Source: Xestospongia bergquistia
Taxonomy: Eukaryota; Porifera; Demospongiae; Haplosclerida; Petrosiidae
Direction of reading: 5' to 3'
Length of the DNA stretch: 64,000 nucleotides
Assembly (NCBI GenBank): GCA_963965975.1
Contig: OZ014422.1
Location: 6,861,701 to 6,925,700, forward strand
Under the pieces are notes generated by a model. The model saw nothing but the letters and a program-made list of their open reading frames with translations. It did not search any database and had not been told where the DNA came from. This document shows, piece by piece, positions 1-16,270 of the stretch; the first letter of the stretch is position 1; every line of letters starts with the position of its first letter. The position numbers and the translations under genes were made by a program.

Positions 1-13
1 ACAAGGACTCACC

Positions 14-3000
14 ATGACTGCAATCTCACTAAAAATTCACATTGTTAAGAGCAACAATGTGAAGACAATGCAGGTAGGATGACAACAAGTAGTGACTTAC
101 TTGTTAAACTTGTTTCTATAACTAGTTTGAGGAGTCTATGATTGTCTATGATGTGTGTAGACTGATTCGAGATCGAGTACCAGATGCTGCTCAAGGACAA
201 CGTAAGATAACTTAAAATTGTTCTTGTATTTATATACTAATAATGGAGTCCTTGTTTGAAAATGTAACATGAGTCTAATATTGTGTAATCTACTTCCTTT
301 ATTTTGATTTATTATTATTGTTAAAGACCAGGATAATAGGTGATTGCAACCTATTATGGCCCTAGATATGACATTGTCTGTTGTTTATACTTTTAATGTT
401 GTTATGTTTGTAAACAAGCATAACCTTCCTTGACATGACTTAGTTGTTTAGTAACTATTAGTGGGTGGAGACCTTAAATCCTTCCTTATATGTTTGGTGT
501 ATAAGGGGTTAACTCTTAATTAGTAATGGGTGTGTACTGTTGTTAGGGAAAAGAATTTCTGTAGGAATTTTATTAATTTCACTATTTATACTAGCCAATG
601 AATATGGGTTATTCAGCCCTGATGAAGATCCAACTAAAGGACGATGGCTAGAACAAGGAAGAACATTAGAATATTATCATTTGAAGAATGGAGTAAGATA
701 ATTGTCTTATGTACTACATCATTGTCTCCATTGTGATAGGATATGCTCGAGTATCGAAAGAAAACCCGCCCTCTTCGAATTAAAACATTGGATGGTAGTA
801 TCAAGACAATATTGGTATATTTAAAGTTATGCTTGTGTGTATTTTAATATACATTGATATGTTAGGTCGATGATAGTGCTACTGTGGCAGAAATTACAAA
901 GACCGTTTGTGATAGAATTGGTATCACAAATCCAGAGGAGTTTTTCCTATGCACTGAGAGTGAAACAGCTGAGATGACTCTCCGACGTGTAAGTGACATT
1001 ATGCTATGTTTATTTATAGTAACGTTATCTTTGTATCTATTTTTAGCAACAACATCATGCTCGTAATCAGAAGGAAATGGATAAATTGAAACGACGTCAT
1101 CATACTGATGATGAATGTAAGACACATTACCTCACTTAAATTGTATTAATGTTACTCTCTGTTTAAAATTGTGGTTTATTGTGTATAGTGAGTTTATTAG
1201 CCACAAATATGTAATATATGTAATTAAAGATGACCATATTTGGGCATTATGACAACTTGATTTCTCTCTCCAGTAAATTGGGTTAACAGAGATAAGTCGT
1301 TACGAGAACAAGGAATTGATGAGACGGAAGTGTTGATCCTACGAAAGAGATTATTTTTCACAGACGATAATGTTGACGTCAATGATCCAGTCCAAGTCAA
1401 TCTTCTTTATGTCCAGGTACAGTTTTATCTCTCATACTGATATTAGTAACTATATCTCTCTCTAGTCTCGTGATAGTATTGTTAATGGGACACATCCGTG
1501 TACTAAGGACGAAGCTGTTCTATTTGCTGCTTACCAATGTCAAGTTCAATATGGTAATAACAATGAAGCTAAGCACAAGACTGGCTTCCTCAAGTAAGTT
1601 TATCTTGAAAGTTGTTATTTAATTATTTGGTAAACTAGTTTGGGTGAGTTTTTACCAAAAGAATATTTAAGATTCAAAGCAATTGAAAAAGAAATTTTCA
1701 AGGTATTTTATTACTTAATTATTGTACTAATGACAGGGGTATGTTGCTATATCCTTATTGATATAGGAACATCGTAAACTCCATAATATGACAGAGATCA
1801 ATGCAAAATATCGCTACATCACATTATGTCGCTCACTGAAGACATATGGAGTAACCTTTTTCCTTGTGAAGGTACTATGTCCATCTCTGATATAGAAATA
1901 TAATGTTATTTCTTTAGGAAAAGATGCGTGGGCGTAATCGTTTGGTGCCACGCCTACTTGGTATTACACGAGAATCTGTCCTTCGAGTGGATGAAAATAC
2001 AAAGGAAGTATTGAAAGCATGGCCTCTTACGACTGTGCGCCGTTGGGCAGCATCACCCAATTCATTTACATTAGTAAGTTACTGTAAACCATTGTCACAA
2101 TGATTTATTTTTTATAATGTAGGATTTTGGTGACTATTCCGAGTCATTTTATTCAGTTCAGACAACAGAAGGAGAGGCTATCTCTCAACTTATTGCAATG
2201 TATATTGATATTATTATGCAAAAGAAAAAGCCTATACATCCAGATGTCCCTGAAGATGATGATACTCCTGTTATTGTTGAAACTGATGTTGATCCCAAAA
2301 AGTATGTTAACTATTGACACACTATACTGTTGTTTTTAGTTTTAAATGTAAATTTATCTGTTTTCTTCAACCATCTGCTGATCGTTGATACTGTCCATTT
2401 ATGTGTATCAATCCAGTTATCTTTACATCTGTCCATTTATATTTAAATCTGTCCATTTGTCTTTACATCTGTCCATTTATCTTTACATCTGTCCATTTAT
2501 CTTTACATCTGTCCATTTATATTTAAATCTGTCCATTTATTTTTACATCTGTCCATTTCTTTTCATTTGTCCATTTATCTTACTATGTATTATTACAGAG
2601 CTACAATGATCACCTATCATCCGAGTACTGTCAAACATGGAGGTGTTGAGTCCTTGGTTCAGCCTGGTACATTAGGTTATGCTCAAGAGGGTGGTCCAGG
2701 TATTGAAATGAGTGGAACACATGCCCAACATGCAATGGAAGTTGGAAGTGGAGGTATCAAACATTTACCACCTTCTGTGAGTCATTAATGTACTTTAATG
2801 AAAGGGGTACTCTTCTATAATTAGGGGCAGCTTCTTTCTCAATTGATATGCTTCTATTTAATTTTGTGATTTTTTTAGATGGCCCAGAATCCTCATGTGA
2901 TGTTAGCTCAACAGAATGTTGCAACAGTGTGTCATCGAGGTTTGGAGACAGTAGAAGCTATCACACAAGAGCTGTCAATTCCTTTAGAAGTTCCTCAAAT

Positions 3001-6000
3001 GAATTCAGATAGAGTAAGTCAATTATGATATAGTTCTCTGTCTATGTAAATGTAGGTATCCATGAAATGGCGACAGAAAACATTAGATGTTTCTCGACAA
3101 AATGTTAGCGCTGCTCTGGCAGCCATGTTGGCATCTGCAGCATCTGTGATCACTCAGACTAGTGCTGAACCTGAGGAGATAAATTATACTGCAGTAGGAT
3201 CAGCTGTCACAACAATGTAAGTTGTACTTGCATATTGTTCAGGTATGTTACCCTCTCTCTATCATATAGCTCTACTAACCTTAGTGAACTAGCTAAAGCA
3301 GTAAGAATGTTAGCTGCCTTAAATCCATCTGAGACAGACGGAGGTAATCTTCTTGATGCTGCTCGTGCACTTGCAGCTGCTACTGCTAATCTTTTAAATT
3401 CAGCTCATCCTGAAAATCTTCAGGTCAGTTGTGCACATTCTTTGAGGTGATAAATATACATTGTAATTATCTCATTAGCAATTTTAATTAGAGGAGTTAT
3501 GTTTACTAAAAATTATCTCATTTAGAACCGTCAAGATTTGCTAGCAGCTGCTGGTGAAATGGGCACTACTGGTGGACAACTACTGTTACTTGCCGAGGGT
3601 GCTGATGTGGATATTAAGACTCAAGAGGCTTTGGTTTCTATGGCAAAAGCCGTAGCATCTGCTACTGCAGCTCTTGTAACAAATGCTCGCAATGTTGCTG
3701 CTAAATGTGATGATCCTGCATTACAAAATCAAGTTATTGTTGCTGCTAAACAGGTTTGATTAACTATCTGTAGCCATGGTAACTTGTCACTCCCACTATA
3801 GACTGCCTTAGCTACACAGTCACTGATAGCATGCACTAAAGTGCTAGCTCCAACAATAGACAGTCATCTCTGTCAAGAGCAACTTATAGAAGCTTGTAAA
3901 CTTGTCGCTGCCGCTGTGGAGAAAATAGTGATTGCAGCTCAAGCTGCCTGTGGAGATGATGATGCATTGAGAGACCTCGGAGCAGCTGCTACAGCTGTGA
4001 CTCAAGCATTGAACTCTTTAATTGAACAAATTAAACAAGGCGTTGAAATGGATAATGTTAATCAATATGATGAAGCCTGTGCTGCTATATTGGCTGCTAC
4101 TGACATGTTGTTTCGGTACATATATCTCAATATTAAGTTATAGTGTATTAGTAATACTCCATATAGTTGTATGGGAGATCCACAAGAGATGGTTAGACAA
4201 GCTAAGTTGTTAGCTGAGGCCACATCAAGTCTTGTTAATGCTATCAAACGTGAAGCTCAAGATGAACCTGATTCTGATGCTCGTCATAGACTGCTAGATG
4301 CCGCTAAGGCTCTTGCAGATGCTACATCAAAAATGGTTGAAGCAGCTAAAATAGCTGCTAAAAATCCTAATGTATGTAATTTTTTAATGTGTTACAAAGA
4401 CTTTCTCTTTTAATTTAGGATGAGCAAGCCCAGGAAGATTTGAGACTTGCTGCCGAACATCTTCGTGCTGTTACTAATGCTGCTGCCTCTGCTGCTCTGA
4501 AAAAGAAAGCTATCAAAAAACTAGAAATGGCTGCTAAACAAGCTTGTGCTGTCTCTACTCAATTGATTGCTGCTGCACAAGGAGCTGCTGCATCAAACAG
4601 GTAAGTTTACTTTTTAGTGTGATGTCTTTTATTGTTCTCTCTTGTTAGAAATGATGCTAGTCAATCTCAACTTATGAATCATTGTAAATCAGTGGCTGAA
4701 CAAATTTCTAACTTAGTTCAAGCTGTTCGTACTTCTATTGAATCTCAAGACTCTCCTTCAGCTCAGTTAGGGCTTATCAATTCATCTCAAGCTATGGTTC
4801 CTGTAAGTTCAATATTTTGATATTAGTAACTTGGTTATGTTATTATTGTTAGCCTGCTGTTAAAATGGTAGCTGCTGCTAAAGCTGCTGTACCTACAGTT
4901 GGAGACCAAGCATCTGCTCTTCAGTTAGGTAATTTTGCAAAAGCTACTGCTGCTGCCTTGGCTGAACTGAGAGCTGCATCTTCTAAGGTAAAAGAGAGAG
5001 AAAGAAAAAATTATTATTGTTACTTTTTAGGCTCAAGAAGTATGTGGTAGTCTTGAAATAGACAGTGCTATGGACGTTATCAGAAGCTTAGCTCAAGAAT
5101 TAGTTGAAGTCAAAAAAGAGGCTGCTCAAGGTCAGCTGCTACCATTACCAGGCCAGACTGTTGAGAGCTGTTCCCTTGAACTTGGTGCTACCAGTAAAAC
5201 AGTGGGATCCTCAATGGCTCAACTTCTTACAGCTGCTAACCAAGCCAATGAGAATTATACTGGTATAGCTGCTAGAGATACTGCAAATGCTCTTCAAGTC
5301 TTGACTGGGTCTGTACGGGGTGTGGCAGCTTTTACTAAGAACCCACAGACACAGGAATACATTATAATGACAGCTCAACAAGTAATGGATCAAAGTGTTG
5401 GCCTTATCTCTGAAGTAAAATATACTTTGGAGAATCCATCTGCTCCTAATAAGCAACAACGTTTGGCACAAGCTGCTAAGAAGGTTTCTCAGGCACTTAA
5501 TCATATGGTTAACTGTTTACCAGGAGTTATTGAATATGAGAATGCAATACGTGCTATTGCACAAGCTAGTCTTTCTCTACAACAAGAAAAAGTAAGTCTT
5601 CCTTTGAATTTCCTAACAATAATACTTTTTTTTAGTTTCCACCATCTGGTGGTCAGTCTTATCAAACTCTTCAATCAAATCTTGGTGCTGCCGCTGCAGC
5701 ACTTAATGTTGCTAGCTCAGAAGTTGTCTCATCTGCTCGTGGTACACCTGACCAACAAGCTGTTACTACTGGGAACTTTACGACACAATTTCAAGAACTT
5801 TTAAAGGCTGGACTTACATTAGCTGGAGCCTCAAAGAAGAAAGAAGGACGTGAAGATATGTTAGGATATCTTCGTACCACATCTATAACTTCCAGCAAAT
5901 TGTTAGTAGCTGCTAAAGCACTTCACGTTGATCCTAATGGTCCTAATGTTCAAAATCAACTAGCTGCCGCTGCTCGTGCTGTTACTGATTCTATTAATGC

Positions 6001-9000
6001 TCTTTTAAATCTTTGCTCCACATCTGGTCCTGGTCAGAAAGAATGTGATGATGCTCTACGTAATATTGAGGTATTATTGTAATAGGATGTCAGTTGTGGT
6101 TACTAGTGTAACCTCCTCCACATTCACTAGATACTATTGATGTGTTATTTTATTATAGGCTGTTGCACCACTACTGGACAATCCCAATGAACCTCAAAGT
6201 GATCTCTCATACTTTGATTGTCTGGACTTAGTCTTAGACAAATCCAAAGTGAGTGACAAAGGGTTAAATTAAACAAGTCCAACAACTATGTTTTTTGTTG
6301 TTTTAGACTCTTGGTGAAGCTGGTGCACAAATTACTTCAACAGCTAAAAAGGGAGACTTTGAAAAATTTGGAGCTGCTGTTGAATTATGTTCTGAATCTG
6401 TTTGTCAATTGACTGAAGCTGCTGCTCAAGTAAGACCAAGTGACGAGGATGCTCCTGTTATTATGTCCCTTATTAGGCTGCTTATCTTGTGGGAGTGGCT
6501 GATCCAAGTAGTGAAGCTGCTGTACCAGGTCTTGTTGATCAAGCACAGTTTGCAAGAGCTCAACAAGCTATTGTGTCTGCTTGTGAAAGTCTTTTGAATC
6601 CTGCGTCAACTCAGGAACAAGTACATGATGTAGTTAATATGAGAATGACTTGAACTATTTGTATAATATAGGTTTTAGCAGCTGCTACTGTTATTGCTAA
6701 ACACACTGGAACACTATGTAATGCATGCAAATTGGCATCTAGTCGAACAACTAACCCAGTAGCCAAGAAACAATTTGTCCAAGCAGCTAAAGACGTAGCC
6801 AGTGCTACTGCTAACCTAGTGAAGAACATTAAGGTAGCCACTATAGAATTATTAATATTAATATCTAATACTATGCAGGTATTGGCTGCTGATGTTAATG
6901 AGGAGAATCGTACTGCATGTGCTCAAACAACTAAACCTCTTATTGATGCAGTTGAAGCACTCACTACATTTGCATCATCTCCTCAATTTGCTAGTACTCC
7001 AGCTAAAATCAGTGCACAAGCTCGACAAGCACAAGAACCTATTATTATTGTAAGATTATATTATAACATTTGAATTTTTTTATTTGATTTGTCTTGTAGG
7101 CTGGTAAAAATGTCATCAAGTCCTCAAGTGGTCTTCTTACTTCAGCTAAAAGTCTTGCCATTGATCCTAATGATTCTAATATGTGGCAGTTATTGGCTCA
7201 ACATACTAAAGTAAAAACTTGTTAAATAAATGTCTGATGTGATCACACCACTTTAGGCTGTCACTGATTCAATGAAGGCTCTTCTTTCTGCAATCAGAAC
7301 TAAATGTCCTGGTCAAACTGAATGTGATGACGCTATTGATACGCTAAATGATTCTATTAACCAGCTGGATCAAGCAGTACTTGCTGTCATGACTAATGGT
7401 TTACCCAAAAATGCTTCCAGCTCTTTACAGGTGACTCACTTGAGTAGATGGTTACTATATATATCTATCATTTTATAAACAGGGATTTCAAGAGCAAATG
7501 TTACAAAGTGTTGGAGATATTAAAGACAACATTACACCTTTAGCAACAGCAGCTAAAGTTGAAGCTGAGAAACTTGGTCATCAAGTGACAGCTGTAGCTA
7601 ATCTGTTCCCATCTCTGACTGGTGCAGCCATTGGTGCTGCTTCACGCACTACCAGTCAACAATTGCAGACTAGTTTGTTAGAGGAGACAAAGACATTATC
7701 TGAAGCCTGTCTTCAAATGATGTATGCTGCTAAAGAAAGTGGTGGTAATCCAAAGAGTACTGAAGCGCATGCTAAAGTTGATCAAGCGGCAGGTTTTATG
7801 GTTGATGCTGCTAATGAATTGACAGAGCTACTGGAGAAAGCTGGTGCTGAGACTGGCCTCATTATTGGTGAGCCTTTAATAGTTAATTAACTATATGGGT
7901 CTAATAACTATTAATTACACTTGTAGGTATGATTGATGATATTACTAAGGCTCAGACTCGAATTAACGAGTTACCTGATGGAGAAGTGAAGACGTTTACT
8001 GAATACCAGTCAGCTGCTGTTGAAGCATGCCGTAAACTAGTGAACAGTTCACATGATATGACAACTAAAGTCTCCTCTAATCCCAGTGAAATTGTGTTAT
8101 CAAGTCGTGAAGTCACCTTAAATTATGGCAAGTTAGCAGATGCTACACAAGGAGCATTAGCTACTATAGAATCTGATGAGGTAAAATATAGTTTATAAAG
8201 GGTTAAAATTGATTCTCTCTTAGGTGGCTGGTAAGCTACAACAGGCTACCCATGAATTGGGAGATGCATGTATTCAACTTGTTAAAGATGGTGCTGTGAT
8301 ACAAGGAGCACCAGATGACAAGACTGCACGTCGTGATCTTAACAGGCAAACCAAGGTTGTCAGTGAGAAGGTCAGTTTATTGCTTAAGAATATTACAATG
8401 CAGTTACTCCCATGTATCTTGTATAGGTTGCTAATGTTTTGTCAGCCATTCAAAAAGGAGCTGTTGGTACTCAAGCTTGTACTGAAGCTATTAGCACCAT
8501 ACAAGGATTAATTAGTGATTTAGAGACATCTGCAATGTTTGCCACAGCTGGTGCTCTGACTACAGAAGGTCCCCGAGGAAATCTATCAGAATATTGTCAT
8601 CAAATTGTAGAAACAGCTAGAGTGTAAGTTATACTTAATACATATTGTGTAATTATTTGAGATTTTCGTGTAGTTTGGTGGATGATACCAAACGACTTGT
8701 CAGCAGTGCTGGTGGAACACAAGAACAGTTAGCTGAGGCAGCTACTAAAGCTGTTAGCACTATTCAATCGTCTGCTGATTTGGTGAAGAGAGGAGCATCA
8801 TCTCTAACTTCTGACGATGTTGAAGCTCAAGTGAGTATTTTTATGTCTTATCATGTTTATGATATCTGATATAGTTACTCCTTTTGTCTGCTGTGAGAGA
8901 TGTTGCTAGTGCTCTTGCTAATCTTATTGACTCCACTCGTGCAGCATCAGGTAAGAGTGTGAGTGATCCAGCTATGGAGAACTTGAAAGGATCTGCTAAG

Positions 9001-11354
9001 GTAAGAAGGACTGGTTGGCTAATGGGTACATTAAGATAATGTGTTTTTTTCTAGCAAATGATTGGTCAGATTAATAGCCTACTTAAAACAGTTAAGAATG
9101 TGGAAGATGAAGCTGCTCGAGGTGTCCATTCTTTGGAGAGAACTATTGATAGTATTGAAAATGATCTAAAGGTTTGTCTGTTTTTATTTATACTTAATTG
9201 ACCTTAATTGTAGGAGTACCTCTCTGACAAACCTGCACAAACAGATTTGAGCAAAGCTACTCCCGAGGCTCTTGTACAAGCTACTAAAGCAATTACATTA
9301 GCTTCCACCAAAACAGTTGCTGCTGGTAACAGTTGCAAACAAATTGATATATCTGCAGCTGCTAATTTGAGTTATCAGGCTGTTCATGATCTCTTGTTAA
9401 TTTGTAAAGGTACTGCTCAGAGTTGTGGACAAACGGAAGAACAAGTACAACGGTAAATTGTAGACATTTATGTTATCACTTGTTAAGTGGTGTTCTCTCT
9501 CTCTCTTACTCTCTCTCTTATTCTCACACACAGAGTTATAAGTAGTGGTAGAGACTGTGCTGTTGCATACAAAGCTCTCTTAGAGTTAGTCCATCAAATC
9601 ATCTTGAAGCCATCATCAGCTGATCTGAAGAGCAAAATGCTACCATTTTCAAAAGAAGTGGCTGCAACTGTTAGTGCAATTGTATCAGTTGCTGGAGAAC
9701 TCAAGGAAGGAGCTGGATTTATTGATATGAACAATCCTGAAGTACGTGCTGAACAAGAATTGTTAGCAGCAGCTGCATCTATTGAAGCTGCAGCTAAAAA
9801 GTTGGCAGAATTGACTCTTCGTCCATCACAGGTGAGTATAGACAACTTGTATTAATACAACAATTGATTGTCTTTGTTAGGAAGCTGATGCTAATCTTGC
9901 ATTTGATGCGCAAATTTTGGAAGCAGCAAAGAGTATTGCTGCTGCTACAAAGAGTCTTGTACAATCAGCTCGTGCAACTCAACGAGAACTTCTGGAACAA
10001 GGCAAATTATCTGATAGTCGTGTTCATTCTGCCGATAGTCAGTGGTCTGATGGTCTGGTATCTGCTGTAAGTAATAAACCATTATTGCATCTTTATTCCA
10101 TTGTGGTTTAGGCTAAAATGGTGGCTGAGTCAACCAGTCAATTATGTGATGCTGCTAATGATGTTGTTCAAGGTGAGGCTAAAGAAGAAAGGCTTATTGC
10201 AGCTGCTAAAGCAGTGGCTGCTACCACTGTTCAACTTTTACATGCTGCACAAGTGAAGGCAGATATTCATTCTGAGAACAACAGGAGACTTCAGGTACTT
10301 ATCATTTTGATGTTTCTTCTTCAATGTTTCTGTTATATATAGAAAGCTGGCCAGCAAGTAAAGAAGGCTACTGAAGCATTAGTGAAAGCTGCTCAAAGCT
10401 CTATTGATAATTCTAAGGCTGTCAATCCTTTTGGAATTGATGTACGTAAACACATGCAAAGTATAATGAGTTTATAGGCTCATTCCTATATTTGGTGTCT
10501 GATAAGTCCATCAACTCATTCCTATAACAGGGTGTCCAATGTTTCATTGGAGTCATTCCTATACCCTTTGTATCATATGAGTTTGTGGTCTCATAGGTAT
10601 GAGTTCATGGACTTATTCCTTTACCAATGTGTTCAATGTTTCATTGGAGTCATTCCTATTCCCCTTTGTTCCTTTGTATCTAATGAGTTTGTGGTCTCAT
10701 TCTTATACCTTGGTATCCGATGAGTTTATGGACTCATTCCTATACCAGGGTTTCATTGGAGTCCTGAGTTTGTGGTCTCATAGGGTATGAGTTCATGGAC
10801 TTATTCCTATACCAATGTGTTCAATGTTTCATTGGAGTCATTCCTATTCCCCTTTGTTCCTTTGTATCTAATGAGTTTGTGGTCTTATTCTTATACCTTG
10901 GTATCTGATATGAGTCCATGGTATCTGATGAGTCCATGGACTCATTCCTATACTAAGGTATTTGATGAGTGAGTCCATGGATATCTGGAATGTATGCACT
11001 CATTCTTATACCCTTGGTATCTGATGAGTTTATGGACTCATTCCTATACCAGGGTGTTCAATGTTTCATTGGAGTCATTCCTATTCCCCTTTGTTCCTTT
11101 GTATCTAATGAGTTTGTGGTCTCATTCTTATCTGATGAGTCAATGGACTCATTCCTATACCAGGGTATTTGATGAGTCCATGGATTACCTAAATATTGTT
11201 ATGGTTATCAATATAGGTTAGAGAGGGTGGAGCTCCTCAGAATGCCATGAAGAGAATTATTAAAGAGATGAATACTCAAGAAAAAATTGCTGCAAAGATG
11301 AAGGAGTTGGAACTCCTTCATGCTCAGTTGGCAGATATCCGTAAACAAAAATAA
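14..11354 (+). CDS. TLN1: Talin
   Basis: Cytoskeletal adaptor linking integrin tails to actin. The start (MTAISLKIHIV) and the next exons follow vertebrate talin almost exon by exon: F0/F1 to about 1430, then the F2/F3 stretch with LVPRLLGITRESVLRVDE near 1950 and KRWAASP-like RRWAASPNSFTLDFGDY near 2040-2130. From about 2600 to 9830 come Ala-rich helical-bundle rod exons. The I/LWEQ (THATCH) actin-binding domain runs from about 9880 to the end (NDVVQGEAKEERLIAAAKAV; LLHAAQVKAD). I read roughly 40 exons joined by short gt-ag introns and estimate about 2,500 aa, close to vertebrate talin. The last helix ends LHAQLADIRKQK and stops, so the final dozen residues of vertebrate talin are absent. 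Introns at about 2305-2598 and 10443-11216 carry minisatellites. Whether it is closer to TLN1 or TLN2 has no meaning in a sponge. Confidence 0.96.
2391..2583 (+). repeat. 20-bp minisatellite in talin intron
   Basis: About eight to nine tandem copies of a 20-base unit of the form tctgtccatttatctttaca, with tatttaaa and tgtcttta variants, fill most of the intron between the F3 exon and the following linker exon. It is open in one frame, but the product would be a simple Ser/Ile/Tyr repeat and it is bounded by good splice sites. Confidence 0.9.
10475..11190 (+). repeat. Complex minisatellite in last talin intron
   Basis: The last talin intron (10443-11216) consists almost entirely of repeated modules. 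They include gagtcattcctat, gtttcattggagtcattcc, tatctaatgagtttgtgg and actcattcctataccaggg, arranged in a larger period of about 190-260 bp repeated three to four times. Perfect palindromes occur within it, for example an 18-mer centred on agtccatggact at 10928-10945. Several open frames cross it but are products of the repeat. Confidence 0.85.
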
Positions 11355-11565
11355 AAATGTGCCAACAAAATATACTAATACAAACATTGAACTAAAATTT
11401 AGTATTAATGATAGCTTCCTTGCTCTTTATCAGATGTTTAATTTACTAGTTTAATTATATTTCCAGTGAAATAATGTTTGAGTTTATGACACCACTTTTT
11501 TTGTAATGCTCTTTTGTTTGTTGTGGAAATTTTCAAAATTAGATATTTTAAATTTACCAATTGTT

Positions 11566-14819
<3,254 letters not shown>

Positions 14820-14965
14820 GTTTAGAGGAGGAATTTGATAAGGTTTCCGTTCATGTCAGTAAACTAATCAACCACGTGTTTGTCAGTAATAAGAACTGTG
14901 AATACCATGAGGTAATAGTTATAGTCCCTTTAATAATTGATAATTTATAAAATATACTATACCTC

Positions 14966-15300
14966 TATACCAGCCATAAAGGTATCTAATGGATCATCTT
15001 CAGTATCACTCTCTTCTTCTCCGTCACCCACACTACTCTCTTGGTGAGCCACATTACAGTACTTTGCAATTTGTTGCCTCTATTTCGTCATCAGAATTAT
15101 ATTCAAAGTAGCTATAGGAGATAACAAAAATATTATAATTGTTATCTCCTATAGCTACTTTGAATATAATTCTGATGACGAAATAGAGGCAACAAATTGC
15201 AAAGTACTGTAATGTGGCTCACCAAGAGAGTAGTGTGGGTGACGGAGAAGAAGAGAGTGATACTGAAGATGATCCATTAGATGCTTTAATGGCTGGTATA
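14966..15300. repeat. Inverted repeat of a DDX42 exon fragment
   Basis: Two arms of about 160 bp (14966-15125 and 15141-15300) are near-perfect reverse complements around a 15-bp AT-rich spacer. Both are copies of DDX42 exon/intron sequence at 14484-14681, the acidic DDPLDAFMAG-type exon. Each arm lacks the same internal stretch of about 38 bp. Arm 2 retains the gatgc form seen in the source gene, while arm 1 has diverged there. This is a duplicated, non-functional exon fragment lying just upstream of the DDX42 start. Confidence 0.88.
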
Positions 15301-15436
15301 ATAGGTCCTTGTTATGTGACATTAATAATAGCATATATGTTGCCATTGCAACAAACTTTCATGAAGGAAAATTACCATGGTAATGGTTACCATAGCAATA
15401 TGACCTTAGTAACAAATGCCAATAAATGTTTCTTCA

Positions 15437-15536
15437 AACACCATTAGGTACCATATAAACAATTTCTATGGTGCCCAATGGAGTTTGTTTAAACACCATT
15501 GGGCACCATATAAACCATTTCTATGGTACCTGATGG
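15437..15536 (+). repeat. Tandem pair of imperfect palindromes
   Basis: Two copies of a roughly 45-bp imperfect palindrome (caccattaggtaccatata then tttctatggtgcccaatgg; second copy caccattgggcaccatata) lie in direct tandem. Nothing else is recognisable between 15300 and 15590. Confidence 0.7.
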
Positions 15537-15594
15537 GCACGTTAAGTATAATAGCTATTATGCCCAACAGTGCCTGCATTAGGTAGGGATTATC

Positions 15595-15765
15595 ATGACC
15601 TACAACTCTAACTTCACCAAAAATTTCAAACTATTTGATATCAAGATCCAAATCTCAAATTTAATAAAAACATGAACTATAGTTCATGGTTTGGGTCAAA
15701 ATGGTCCAATATGACAAGTAAAAATTATTTCAAGTATTTTATGAAGTTAAATTTATATAAGTGAT
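15595..15765 (+). mobile_element. Diverged relic of the satellite-forming inverted-repeat element
   Basis: This stretch is colinear with the core of the element tandemly repeated at 50.5-58.1 kb: tctaacttca near the left end, aaaaatttcaa, a central hairpin catgaactatagttcatgg, then tcaaaatggtc, and ttatgaagtta on the right. It is degraded and present once here. Confidence 0.55.
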
Positions 15766-16058
15766 ATTTAGTATTATTGCTTGTTTTATTATTATAAATT
15801 ATAATATTGGGTTACTTTGTAATAATCAACTTGGTATATGTGAATTAATGGATCTTTGCCTTTTTTAAAGAGGACAAACAATTATTATGCTCTAAAAGGA
15901 CAACTTATTTATTATTAACTTTTGCACATGAATATTATTAACTCATGAATATTATTATCGTTTTTTTATTGCGTTCCTATACGGAGAATATGATGTCAGG
16001 ATATTTATGTACAAGTAGAAGTAAGTTTATTGGAGTGCACTTTAAAACAATGAATCAT

Positions 16059-16258
16059 NNNNNNNNNNNNNNNNNNNNNNNNNNNNNNNNNNNNNNNNNN
16101 NNNNNNNNNNNNNNNNNNNNNNNNNNNNNNNNNNNNNNNNNNNNNNNNNNNNNNNNNNNNNNNNNNNNNNNNNNNNNNNNNNNNNNNNNNNNNNNNNNNN
16201 NNNNNNNNNNNNNNNNNNNNNNNNNNNNNNNNNNNNNNNNNNNNNNNNNNNNNNNNNN
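16059..16258. other. Assembly gap (200 N)
   Basis: Exactly 200 N, the same length as the second gap in the window, so probably a fixed-size placeholder. The 5' end of the METTL25B-like gene lies 12 bases after it, so upstream exons could be hidden here. Confidence 0.99.
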
Positions 16259-16270
16259 TTCTATACTAGA

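Noticed and set aside
862..1125. Minus-strand open frame
   Set aside because: Antisense to talin F1 exons that match the family on the plus strand.
2385..2609. Open frame of Ser/Ile/Tyr/Leu repeats
   Set aside because: 20-bp tandem repeat inside a talin intron.
10532..11221. Several overlapping open frames (MSLWSHSY-type repeats) on the plus strand
   Set aside because: They are by-products of the minisatellite in the last talin intron; clear splice sites remove it.
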